Counted from the first letter of the stretch, positions 1-6,383 are shown. The stretch is 6,689 nt of DNA from Acidobacteriota bacterium (GCA_003509065.1 DODG01000102.1:1-6689), one strand, 5' to 3'. The notes: generated by a model from the sequence alone, not told the origin. Translations and numbers: made by a program.

Positions 1-21
1 CTACCGCTAGACGATCCCCCA
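1..21 (-). tRNA. tRNA-Gln 5' part, cut by window edge
   Basis: Read on the minus strand, this begins with U1 and the acceptor strand TGGGGGA, then the TC spacer and the start of a D arm (GTCTAGCGGTAG). It is identical to the 5' part of the better-preserved copy near position 6383, whose anticodon is CUG. The rest lies outside the window, so I cannot tell whether this is an intact gene or a fragment. It lies 27 bases after the stop codon of the ureohydrolase and runs in the same direction. Starting with U1 is typical of bacterial tRNA-Gln. Confidence 0.5.
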
Positions 22-23
22 GT
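1..23. repeat. Direct repeat, left copy (tRNA-Gln 5' segment)
   Basis: These 23 bases recur exactly, in the same orientation, at 6363-6385. The repeat covers the first 21 bases of the tRNA-Gln-like sequence plus two bases before its 5' end. The identity stops at position 24. It may extend leftwards beyond the window, so its true length is unknown. It could be one attachment-site-like end of an inserted segment, or the trace of a tandem duplication of the tRNA gene. Confidence 0.85.
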
Positions 24-48
24 GTTTTGGTCGACAAAAGTATCGTAT

Positions 49-1236
49 TTAAATATCTCGTAGTACGTTCTCTCGATGCCCTAGTTTACCTTCCACTACC
101 ATAGTTCCGAGCACATCAAGGATTACTCGACACGCTAGTTGCGCGGTGTTGTCGTTTACGTCATAGGGAGGAGAAACCTCAACTACTTCCATTCCACAAA
201 GACCCTCTCGCGCAATCAAGCGCACCATCTCAAGTGCTTCACGGGGCAAAAATCCACCGGGTTCTGGAGTACCCGTACCAGGAGCGAACCCGGGATCTAT
301 AGAATCAATATCAAATGACAGGTAGACAGCTTTTGCATCTTTCCATGCAAGTTCTAATGCGCGCTCAGCAGCGGCTTTTATTCCTAATGTCTCTATATCA
401 GTCATAGTAAGAACACTACTACCTCGCTCATTCGCAACTTTAGAGCCAGGTCGTGAACCATACCACCCACCAATTCCCATCTGGACAAGATTTTTTGGCG
501 GACAATTTGACAAACCAACATCGTGCATATGACTGTGATTATGATGGGATGAACTTCGTTCTATGGACTCATGATTATTAGTTGTCCAAAACCATGGCGT
601 TGTATGCATACGCTCGTCCATATCCATATCCTGCATATCAATGTGTCGATCAATATGAATAATTCCAACATTCCCGTCTATATGTGGTGCAATTCCCCTT
701 ACATTAGGATAACCAAGACTATGATCACCACCACACAAAATTGGGAATGCACCTGACGTATAAATATGAGAAACAGCCATAGTGACTTGGTCAAAAGTCT
801 TTTCAATGTTACCTGGGATCACAAATATGTCTCCCGCGTCACATAGGTCGAGTTCCTCAGGCAAGTCTACTCCACCATCAACAGAATACCCGTCATAAAC
901 TGCAGATATTCGGCGTACAGCTTGCGGGCCAAAACGCGTTCCTGGTCTATATGTTGTTCCTGTATCAAATGGAATCCCGACGAAAGCGGCCTCGTAATTT
1001 CCAACTTTTCGAATATCTTCACAATACCTGGTTTTCATGAACGTGTTGATACCCGCAAAAGCCGGTTGTTGGCCCCGACTAAACAATGAAATACTTCGGT
1101 CGTTAATTGATGCGGCGGCCTCAAGCCCAAGTTCAAGAGAACGAGCTATCTCTTCTTCTTGTTTCGTTTGGGAAATTCTCCCCAAATTATCCAAATTCCG
1201 GTTTCCCCGAAATTCATTATCATTCGATTCCGACAT
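49..1236 (-). CDS. Agmatinase-family ureohydrolase, guanidine hydrolase-like
   Basis: This is a 395-residue cytosolic metalloenzyme of the arginase/agmatinase superfamily, which hydrolyses a guanidino group to urea plus an amine or ammonia. The metal ligands are all visible: GGDHS at 169-173 (His172), DRHID at 196-200 (Asp196, His198, Asp200), and FDIDSID around Asp309 and Asp311, followed by PGTGTPEPGG at 319-328. The protein is longer than a usual agmatinase (about 300-320 residues) because of an N-terminal extension of roughly 80 residues. From memory, that extension, the MDERMHTTPWF stretch (207-216) and the MGIGGW motif resemble the cyanobacterial Ni-dependent guanidine hydrolase group (GdmH, about 390 residues). 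Residue 323 is Thr, where I recall Trp in that group, so the substrate may differ. A His cluster HHNHSHMH lies at 231-238. TAAGGA at 1245-1250 is well placed before the chosen ATG. The gene is probably cotranscribed with the DUF1116 gene 83 bases upstream. The fold is certain; the substrate is not. Confidence 0.93.
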   Translation of the reverse strand: MSESNDNEFRGNRNLDNLGRISQTKQEEEIARSLELGLEAAASINDRSISLFSRGQQPAFAGINTFMKTRYCEDIRKVGNYEAAFVGIPFDTGTTYRPGTRFGPQAVRRISAVYDGYSVDGGVDLPEELDLCDAGDIFVIPGNIEKTFDQVTMAVSHIYTSGAFPILCGGDHSLGYPNVRGIAPHIDGNVGIIHIDRHIDMQDMDMDERMHTTPWFWTTNNHESIERSSSHHNHSHMHDVGLSNCPPKNLVQMGIGGWYGSRPGSKVANERGSSVLTMTDIETLGIKAAAERALELAWKDAKAVYLSFDIDSIDPGFAPGTGTPEPGGFLPREALEMVRLIAREGLCGMEVVEVSPPYDVNDNTAQLACRVILDVLGTMVVEGKLGHRENVLRDI

Positions 1237-1244
1237 AACATTAT

Positions 1245-1250
1245 TCCTTA
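1245..1250 (-). promoter_or_regulatory. Ribosome binding site of the ureohydrolase gene
   Basis: On the minus strand this reads TAAGGA and ends 8 bases before the ATG at 1236. It supports that start and therefore the long N-terminal extension. The 83-base gap to the upstream DUF1116 gene has no clear promoter or terminator, in keeping with a two-gene transcript. Confidence 0.6.
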
Positions 1251-1319
1251 ATTCTGTTAAATAATTATACGACTCTCACTAATCACCTAAAGAGATTATC
1301 AGTTCTTAAAACTTACACC

Positions 1320-2564
1320 CTATCTTAATAATTTGTAGCGATCAGTGTATTTTTGACACGCTGACTCAAAAACCGACCTTGGCGCACTTACAACCCCGGC
1401 ACCGATTTGCCCACCATCACGGCCTGCAATTCCGATATCCATCACAGGCAAGATACCAGTATCCAGAACTTTAAAGACATCTATCGCCGTCGGAGTTCCC
1501 CTGTACCCAAGATAGGGGATATGGAAATCTGAGTGCTCACCGACAGTAATGTCATAGAGCCCCAAGTTTCGTTTAACCATCGCATCAGCGGAGCCCCCTT
1601 GATACTGTTGGAGTGGGAAAGCTGCCGCCTGCGCAAACCCTCCCAGCCCCACCGTCTCTGCAATTATGCTCTCGCCTCCCATCCAGGTAATTTCGTCTTC
1701 GGAATGCCCATCAAACAATTTTGCTTCCACGTCTGCTTGAGGTCCCAGTATCCATTCATCGCCCAACCCCGAAATTCGCACGCCGAAATTACGACAGTTG
1801 AAAGCCATAGCCGTGACGACACTTGATCCATCTATATCCTTAGCCGAGTCAGCAATAGTTTTACAAGCTGCCATAGACAATCGTAGGAAAAAGTAGTTGT
1901 CTTCGGTCATAGCCTCAATCGTCCGCAATACTTTCTCGGAATCATTTTTCACTTGATCCAACATGTGTGCAAACAGCTCTCTTGTGAACAACAACGAAGC
2001 AGCGGTATTACGACTGTGGAGTTCGTCACCCATATGAAGTGCACGAGCCATGATCGGGCGCAATCGAATCCCCCCAGAATTTCTAACAGCTTTTGCAATG
2101 ACTGGTGCCATCACATTTTCAACATAAAGGAGACGCTCATGAACTCCTTCATCATACACACCATAATTAAGTCGTCGAGGATTAGTGCCTTCATAGATAT
2201 TGCAAAATCCCCGATTTCCAAAAGATCTATTTTCGACGACAAAAACCTTCATAGATGCCGAATAGACGCCTGCTAGTGAGCCAATACAACCATAGTCATG
2301 GCAACCCCGTACGATAATCGTGCCAGAATCAAGTTTACTAATAGCTTCCTCACGAGTTTCGGCAAGACCTTCAAATAAAGCAGCGCCAATAATCGCATTA
2401 CGTTGGCCGCCAAAATATTCGGTCCACGGCATGGGTGGCCCCGACGTGAGAATAGTCATTGGCGACATACCGGGAACGACCTCGATAGCTGGTCTGATAT
2501 CTGTTAATACCGGATCCGATTCCGTCATGCGTTCGAATGCCGTCTGGTTAGCTGCTTCTCGCAT
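1320..2564 (-). CDS. DUF1116 protein, AllG/YlbE-like
   Basis: This 414-residue protein matches my recollection of E. coli YlbE (AllG) along its whole length: a start resembling NxxxxEQxxxARPxWLDVQPA, SGPPMPW at 41-47, a CHDYGCIG segment at 88-95, VVENRSFGNRGFCNIYEG (109-126), HMGDELHSRN at 177-186, TAMAFNCRNFGVRISGLGDEW (251-271) and GQIGAG at 385-390. AllG is one of three subunits (AllF/FdrA, AllG/YlbE, AllH/YlbF) of oxamate carbamoyltransferase, which releases carbamoyl phosphate during anaerobic allantoin use. No AllF or AllH partner, and no carbamate kinase, is in this window, so the reaction here is unknown. No signal peptide or membrane segment is seen. The ATG at 2564 has no clear Shine-Dalgarno sequence, but an in-frame stop lies about 40 bases upstream and the family alignment begins near residue 1. 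It is the first gene of the minus-strand pair with the ureohydrolase. Confidence 0.88.
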   Translation of the reverse strand: MREAANQTAFERMTESDPVLTDIRPAIEVVPGMSPMTILTSGPPMPWTEYFGGQRNAIIGAALFEGLAETREEAISKLDSGTIIVRGCHDYGCIGSLAGVYSASMKVFVVENRSFGNRGFCNIYEGTNPRRLNYGVYDEGVHERLLYVENVMAPVIAKAVRNSGGIRLRPIMARALHMGDELHSRNTAASLLFTRELFAHMLDQVKNDSEKVLRTIEAMTEDNYFFLRLSMAACKTIADSAKDIDGSSVVTAMAFNCRNFGVRISGLGDEWILGPQADVEAKLFDGHSEDEITWMGGESIIAETVGLGGFAQAAAFPLQQYQGGSADAMVKRNLGLYDITVGEHSDFHIPYLGYRGTPTAIDVFKVLDTGILPVMDIGIAGRDGGQIGAGVVSAPRSVFESACQKYTDRYKLLR

Positions 2565-2598
2565 ATGTTTTATTGAAGTCCGTCTTATCGTATGACGA

Positions 2599-2627
2599 AG
2601 TTAATTGATATCGTTTACAAACGTCAA
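2599..2627 (-). promoter_or_regulatory. Candidate sigma-70 promoter for the DUF1116-ureohydrolase pair
   Basis: On the minus strand TTGACG (2627-2622) is followed after 17 bases by TTAACT (2604-2599). The -35 matches well; the -10 matches only three of six consensus bases. It would start transcription about 30 bases before the DUF1116 start codon. The dyad at 2601-2632 covers it, which would fit repression or activation at this site. Confidence 0.3.
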
Positions 2628-2632
2628 CTTAA
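2601..2632. promoter_or_regulatory. Imperfect dyad, possible operator
   Basis: The core CGTTTACAAACG (2612-2623) is a perfect 5-2-5 palindrome. Its flanks continue the symmetry with small gaps: TTAA and TTGA on the left match TCAA and TTAA on the right. It lies in the intergenic region between the two divergent gene groups and overlaps the best minus-strand promoter candidate. No regulator gene is present in the window, so the binding protein is unknown. Confidence 0.35.
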
Positions 2633-2750
2633 ACTTTTGATTGACTATTTAGTGAAATATCTACACCATTATTCATTAGTGATTAACGCCAACGTCGGAC
2701 ATCGCAGATCGCAGAGTAGGAAACCGAAACCGTTATAACAATGTATTGAC

Positions 2751-2754
2751 AGGA
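2751..2754 (+). promoter_or_regulatory. Ribosome binding site of the phosphoesterase gene
   Basis: AGGA ends 8 bases before the ATG at 2763, supporting that start. A TATAAC at 2734-2739 could be a -10 box for this gene, but no good -35 stands at the right distance, so I do not list it as a promoter. Confidence 0.5.
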
Positions 2755-2762
2755 TTCACCGC

Positions 2763-3740
2763 ATGTTTTGGAAGAAAAAGACCAAGAATTCAAACAAAAC
2801 AGTAATATTTTTTGCATCGGACCTGCATGGGTCTAATGTTTGTTTTAAAAAGTTTGTGAATGCAGCGAAGTTTTATGGCGCGAATGTACTAATTATGGGA
2901 GGTGATCTAACTGGGAAAGCGGTAATCCCGATTACTGAACAAAGTAATGGCTCGTACATCGGTTTCCAGGCTGGTGAGCCCGTGTCTCTCTCAACTCGGA
3001 AAGACGTCTATGAGTTCACAAAAACGGTTGGAAATATGGGGTTTTATCCGTCTGAAATGACAGAAGAGAAATACCAAGAACTTAAGGACGATAAAGCTGG
3101 CCAACAGACATTGTTTAGAAAATTAGTGATTGAACGGGTTGGTGAGTGGTGTGAATATGCTGGGGCTAAACTGAAAGACACCGGGATTCCTCTAATTACT
3201 TCTCCAGGTAACGATGACTTCTTTGAAATCGATGATGTTCTAGATAAATCTCCGCATATCCAGTACCACGAAATGGAGATCACCAAACTTAATGACTTTG
3301 AGATTCTTCACTGTGGCGGCTCAAACTACACACCGTGGGATACTGAACGTGAATACTCCGAAGAAGAATATGTGGAGAGATTTGCGAAGCTTACATCTCA
3401 AGTTCAAAACATGAGCCGTTGTATCTTTAATGTCCATGTGCCTCCCATGGGGACCGCTTTAGACCAATGTCCAAAACTAGATGAGAACCAACAAGTGGTT
3501 TTTGAGATGGGAAATCCTGTACAAATGAATGCTGGCTCGTCTGCTGTGCTTGATGCTATAAAAGAACATCAACCCATGCTAGGCATACATGGCCATATCC
3601 ATGAAGGACGCGGCAATATAAAAATTGGTAAAACTGTTTGTGTCAACCCTGGAAGTGTTTATCCTGAAGGAATTCTCCAGGGAGTGTTACTGACGCTTGG
3701 CGACGCTGGTGTCGAGAGCGTTCAATTAACGCAGGGATAA
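2763..3740 (+). CDS. Calcineurin-like metallophosphoesterase
   Basis: This 325-residue protein carries the metal-binding motifs of the calcineurin-like phosphoesterase superfamily in order: SDLHGS (Asp20, His22), GGDLTGK (Asp48), PGNDD at 148-152 (Asn150), NVHVPPMG (His225) and GIHGHIHEGRG at 274-284 (His278, His280), then VNPGS at 294-298. The catalytic His usual in GNH[DE] is replaced by Asp151, as in GNxD-type subfamilies. An insert of about 90 residues between motifs two and three (residues 52-145) is acidic and unlike a minimal domain. The start MFWKKKTKNS is basic, with no membrane segment seen, so the protein is probably cytosolic. The substrate cannot be read from sequence; a phosphodiester or nucleotide is likely. 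It opens a plus-strand run, 51 bases before the permease gene. The family call is firm; its role with the neighbours is inferred only from position. Confidence 0.92.
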   Translation: MFWKKKTKNSNKTVIFFASDLHGSNVCFKKFVNAAKFYGANVLIMGGDLTGKAVIPITEQSNGSYIGFQAGEPVSLSTRKDVYEFTKTVGNMGFYPSEMTEEKYQELKDDKAGQQTLFRKLVIERVGEWCEYAGAKLKDTGIPLITSPGNDDFFEIDDVLDKSPHIQYHEMEITKLNDFEILHCGGSNYTPWDTEREYSEEEYVERFAKLTSQVQNMSRCIFNVHVPPMGTALDQCPKLDENQQVVFEMGNPVQMNAGSSAVLDAIKEHQPMLGIHGHIHEGRGNIKIGKTVCVNPGSVYPEGILQGVLLTLGDAGVESVQLTQG

Positions 3741-3779
3741 ACCAAGTAAGATAGACTTCTTCAACTAAACAACTGATGT

Positions 3780-3787
3780 AGGGGGGG
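3780..3787 (+). promoter_or_regulatory. Strong G-run ribosome binding site of the permease gene
   Basis: The purine run AGGGGGGG ends 4 bases before the ATG at 3792. It is unusually G-rich for this window and suggests strong initiation for the permease. It fixes the start codon. The 51-base gap after the phosphoesterase gene has no hairpin followed by T residues, so the two genes are likely cotranscribed. Confidence 0.6.
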
Positions 3788-3791
3788 TTAT

Positions 3792-5408
3792 ATGGCTGAA
3801 AGTGGAAACGAACAACGCATATTTCTGCGTAAAGCGTCGGGCCTAATTCGTACCGCTAGCGGTGCCGACACATTTATCTACAACTTTGGGCTCGTCAGTG
3901 TAGGCCTTGGGGTCGCCAGTATGATGTACTACGGACCTGCATACTATCCTGGTGGTAATCTGCTATGGGCGAGCTTGCTAGCAGGTGTCGTCATGGCCTG
4001 TGTAGCATTCGGATTGATTACTTGGACCGTTACCCTACCGCGCTCTGGCGGAATTTATGTGTTCGGATCACGGAGCCTTCCGCCCTTTCTCGCGTTGACC
4101 CTGAGTCTTGTTGAAATTGTCACCTGGCTCTTTTATTGCGCAATTGCGGCGTACTGGATCCAGTATCTGGGGCTCTCTCCCGCGTTTTATTTAATCGGAA
4201 TCCTGACCGGGAGCGAAGCATGGGTCAATGCTAGCGGTTGGATACTTGAGCCTTGGCCTATGTTTATTATTGGTTCCGGCATTTTGATTCTGTCTGGTAT
4301 CGTCCTAGGAACAGGCATGCGGTTCTACCTCGCCACTCAAAAGGTGGTCATTACCTGTGCATTAATCGGATCGGCGATTCTGATATTTGTACTGCTGCCT
4401 TATTCCAACGCCGACTTCATATCCAGTTTTAATACCATTATCGGGCCGACACTGGGTGAAGGCGGAAGTTATGAGGCTGTTATTGCCTCCGGGCGTGCAG
4501 AAGGATGGGGCGCCGGTTGGGAGGGCGGGACAGATTGGCGCCAAACGTGGCTCGTGGCTAACTGGCCTTTTCTACCTTTAATCGGCTCAGCCTTCTCGAT
4601 TGCAATTGGGGGTGAGATCAAATCAGCTACAAAATCTCATTCGTGGGGAATGCTCGGCGCAATTGGTGGTACTCTCGTGATCTGGTTGATCACAATTTGG
4701 TTGTGCACTGATCGCTTCGGATACGACTTTCTCGGCACTGCAGCTTTCAATTACACCGAAGGAGTAGGCCTTCAGACCGACCCGACTATCACTTTACTAG
4801 CCGGTGTTCTCACAGGCTCTCCAGTCGTAAGTGCTCTCGTTGCTGCTGGTTTTATCCTATGGATGTGGATGTGGATTCCAGGAATGCACACGTTTGGCGT
4901 GCGAGCGGTAGTGGCCTGGTCATTCGACCGAGTGGCTCCGGAAGCTCTGGGAAAGATTTCAGAAACCCGGCATACGCCAACTGTCGCAATCTGGTTTTGT
5001 GTTGCGATTACAGTAGTCTTTATGGCGATGTTTGTATTCACAGACTTTTTCTCGACGATAATTATTCTGATCGAGGCCGCGGTCTTAGCTTGGAGTATTG
5101 TGCTCTTCGCCGGAATATTCTTCCCATACACTCGACCAGAGATCTATGAGAAGTCCCCAATTGCTAACAAGAAGATATTGGGATTGCCTATGATGACTGT
5201 AGCCTGCATATTAGGCACCGCTGGTTCGCAATTCTTTTTCTGGACTCTCTGGTCAGATCCAGTCGCTGCCGGCCACGATCCAGTCCAGCTGTTACTTGTC
5301 TTTGGTATTTTTGTTATTGGCATCGTCTTCTATTTCGTCATGAAAGGAATACGAAAGTCGCAAGGCGTAGACGTAACGCTTGCATTCAAGGAGATACCGA
5401 TTGAATAA
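3792..5408 (+). CDS. APC-superfamily amino acid/amine permease
   Basis: This 538-residue inner-membrane protein has about 12 hydrophobic segments, near residues 28-48, 57-80, 97-125, 156-174, 182-203, 257-273, 286-305, 332-362, 396-418, 420-445, 462-483 and 497-518. Family signatures are visible: SGLIRTASGADTFIYNFG near the N-terminus, LPRSGGIYVFGSR (82-94) after the second segment, GGEIKSATKSHSWGM in the middle and WSFDRVAPEALGKISETRHTP (376-396). These match amino acid-polyamine-organocation permeases, which import amino acids or amines by coupling to an ion gradient. The exact substrate cannot be read. A neighbouring ureohydrolase makes a guanidino compound, basic amino acid or ureide plausible (inference). 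A hydrophilic loop of about 50 residues (205-255, rich in Gly and Trp) sits between segments five and six. The length is somewhat above the usual 450-500. It lies 51 bases after the phosphoesterase gene and 23 before the next gene. Confidence 0.92.
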   Translation: MAESGNEQRIFLRKASGLIRTASGADTFIYNFGLVSVGLGVASMMYYGPAYYPGGNLLWASLLAGVVMACVAFGLITWTVTLPRSGGIYVFGSRSLPPFLALTLSLVEIVTWLFYCAIAAYWIQYLGLSPAFYLIGILTGSEAWVNASGWILEPWPMFIIGSGILILSGIVLGTGMRFYLATQKVVITCALIGSAILIFVLLPYSNADFISSFNTIIGPTLGEGGSYEAVIASGRAEGWGAGWEGGTDWRQTWLVANWPFLPLIGSAFSIAIGGEIKSATKSHSWGMLGAIGGTLVIWLITIWLCTDRFGYDFLGTAAFNYTEGVGLQTDPTITLLAGVLTGSPVVSALVAAGFILWMWMWIPGMHTFGVRAVVAWSFDRVAPEALGKISETRHTPTVAIWFCVAITVVFMAMFVFTDFFSTIIILIEAAVLAWSIVLFAGIFFPYTRPEIYEKSPIANKKILGLPMMTVACILGTAGSQFFFWTLWSDPVAAGHDPVQLLLVFGIFVIGIVFYFVMKGIRKSQGVDVTLAFKEIPIE

Positions 5409-5431
5409 CGGGTTTTCATTGAACACCTGTT

Positions 5432-6211
5432 ATGAGTGACGAAGACTTAAACCTTCAATTCGTGGACGAGGCATTACGCCTCGTCCACGACGCTGAAACT
5501 CAGGGGATTCGACTGCGCATACTTGGCTCAATCGCCTATCGCTTGCAATGCCCGAAACATATTCACCTCTTTGATACCATGTCGCGTGTGTTGACCGATG
5601 TAGACTTTGGTGCTGAAAAGAGTCAAAACAAACATATTCGAGACTATTTTATTGGGGCGGGTTATAGGCCTGACGAAGGCGTGTATGTCGCATCAGAAGG
5701 GGCTAGACATATCTACCTTCATCCTGAGACTGGTCTAAATATCGATGTTTTCGCCGATGAACTTTACTTTTGTCATCGGATCCCGTTTAAGGGTCGTCTA
5801 TCGATCGATACACCGACAATTTGTACCACCGATCTGCTGCTGGAAAAGATGCAGATTGTCGAAATCAACCTAAAAGACTTCAAAGATACATTGGTACTTT
5901 TGCTTGAACACGATCTCGGAACTAGCAAAGACGACAGAAAACACATCGACTGCGATTACATCGTTAAGATTATGGCTTCTGACTGGGGCTTCTATTACAC
6001 TTTTACGACTAACCTAAAACGAGTAGCCGAGTATATTCAGGAATTCCCATCAATTTCTGAAGAGCAAGGGACGATCATTTCAACTCGAATATCTGATCTC
6101 CTGGCCATGATTGAAGACGCTCCAAAATCTCTTAAATGGAAGATAAGGGCTAAGGTTGGGACTCGAAAACTTTGGTATCAAGAAGTATCAGAAAAAGAAC
6201 GACAATTTTAG
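5432..6211 (+). CDS. Nucleotidyltransferase-fold protein of unknown role
   Basis: The 259-residue protein shows the signature of the DNA polymerase beta-like nucleotidyltransferase superfamily: LGSIAYRL at 31-38 (the Gly-Ser of the first motif), LTDVDFG at 54-60 (Asp56 and Asp58, metal ligands) and LNIDVF at 102-107 (Asp105, the third acidic residue). The catalytic triad therefore looks complete. The C-terminal part is mostly predicted helix, with DWGFYYTFTTNLKRV (184-198) and APKSLKWKIRAKVG (230-243). I recall similar conserved hypothetical proteins in Actinobacteria and Chloroflexi, sometimes labelled AbiEii-like, but no antitoxin or HEPN partner is next to it, so I do not call it a toxin. 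It follows the permease gene by 23 bases. No Shine-Dalgarno sequence is seen before the ATG, so translation may be coupled or inefficient. A perfect 13-bp hairpin lies in codons 10-20. Confidence 0.75.
   Translation: MSDEDLNLQFVDEALRLVHDAETQGIRLRILGSIAYRLQCPKHIHLFDTMSRVLTDVDFGAEKSQNKHIRDYFIGAGYRPDEGVYVASEGARHIYLHPETGLNIDVFADELYFCHRIPFKGRLSIDTPTICTTDLLLEKMQIVEINLKDFKDTLVLLLEHDLGTSKDDRKHIDCDYIVKIMASDWGFYYTFTTNLKRVAEYIQEFPSISEEQGTIISTRISDLLAMIEDAPKSLKWKIRAKVGTRKLWYQEVSEKERQF
5460..5490 (+). repeat. Perfect 13-bp inverted repeat in coding sequence
   Basis: TCGTGGACGAGGC (5460-5472), loop ATTAC, then the exact reverse complement (5478-5490). It starts 28 bases after the A of the start codon of the nucleotidyltransferase gene. 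It is GC-rich and would form a very stable mRNA hairpin just downstream of a start with no visible Shine-Dalgarno sequence. No T run follows, so it is not a standard terminator. Confidence 0.95.
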
Positions 6212-6244
6212 AGTTCCCTTCAATAAATAGCTGGGGCTAGGTTT

Positions 6245-6283
6245 GCTTGTTCATAAAGATGGGGGAAGGACTTATAAACAAGC
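6245..6283 (+). repeat. Hairpin with G-rich loop after the plus-strand genes
   Basis: GCTTGTTCATAAAG (6245-6258) pairs with CTTATAAACAAGC (6271-6283), with one mismatch and one bulged A. The loop holds GGGGGAAGGA. It lies 33 bases after the last stop codon. It is AT-rich and has no T run after it, so a Rho-independent terminator is unlikely, but it could protect the transcript end or mark a processing site. Confidence 0.5.
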
Positions 6284-6300
6284 CGCGTAAAGCATCCCAC

Positions 6301-6338
6301 CCTACAAGGGGGTCTAAGTCATTGATATTTCCTGTAGG
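6301..6338. repeat. Second hairpin next to the tRNA fragment
   Basis: CCTACAAGG (6301-6309) pairs with CCTGTAGG (6331-6338), with one bulged A and a 21-base loop. On the minus strand it directly follows the anticodon arm of the tRNA-Gln-like sequence and takes the place where a variable loop and T arm would be expected. Confidence 0.45.
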
Positions 6339-6383
6339 TTGACGGAGTCAGAGTCCGCAGTCCTACCGCTAGACGATCCCCCA
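6336..6383 (-). pseudogene. tRNA-Gln(CUG)-like 5' portion without T arm
   Basis: On the minus strand: acceptor strand TGGGGGA (6383-6377), spacer TC, D arm GTCT-AGCGGTA-GGAC, then anticodon arm GCGGA-CTCTGAC-TCCGT with the anticodon CTG at 6351-6349, and CAACCTA. After this I find no T arm (no GTTCRAATC-like loop), and no 3' acceptor strand at the right distance. The sequence fits a bacterial tRNA-Gln up to about position 48 and then diverges. It could be a fragment left by integration or duplication. A distant TCCCCCA (minus strand, 6266-6260) can pair with the acceptor strand, but a functional tRNA with such a long insert would be abnormal. An automatic tRNA search might miss it. Confidence 0.65.

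Noticed and set aside
24..38. Hairpin TTTTG-GTCGA-CAAAA after the ureohydrolase as a terminator
   Set aside because: The stem is only 5 bp, mostly A-T, so it is too weak to call.
2565..2762. Guanidine-I (ykkC) riboswitch before the minus-strand pair
   Set aside because: Expected because of the guanidine hydrolase resemblance, but I saw none of the conserved ykkC segments on the minus strand, and the region is AT-rich with only a short dyad.
4677..4693. GTGATC-TGGTT-GATCAC inverted repeat in the permease gene
   Set aside because: A 6-bp stem of this kind is expected by chance in a gene of this length and has no supporting context.
4772..5131. Open frame of 119 codons antisense to the permease
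   Set aside because: It overlaps a clear 12-segment membrane protein gene in full and its product shows no recognisable motif, so it is a shadow frame.
5432..6211. Type IV toxin-antitoxin (AbiEii) system
   Set aside because: The nucleotidyltransferase motifs fit loosely, but no antitoxin or HEPN partner gene adjoins it, and it sits behind a permease gene.
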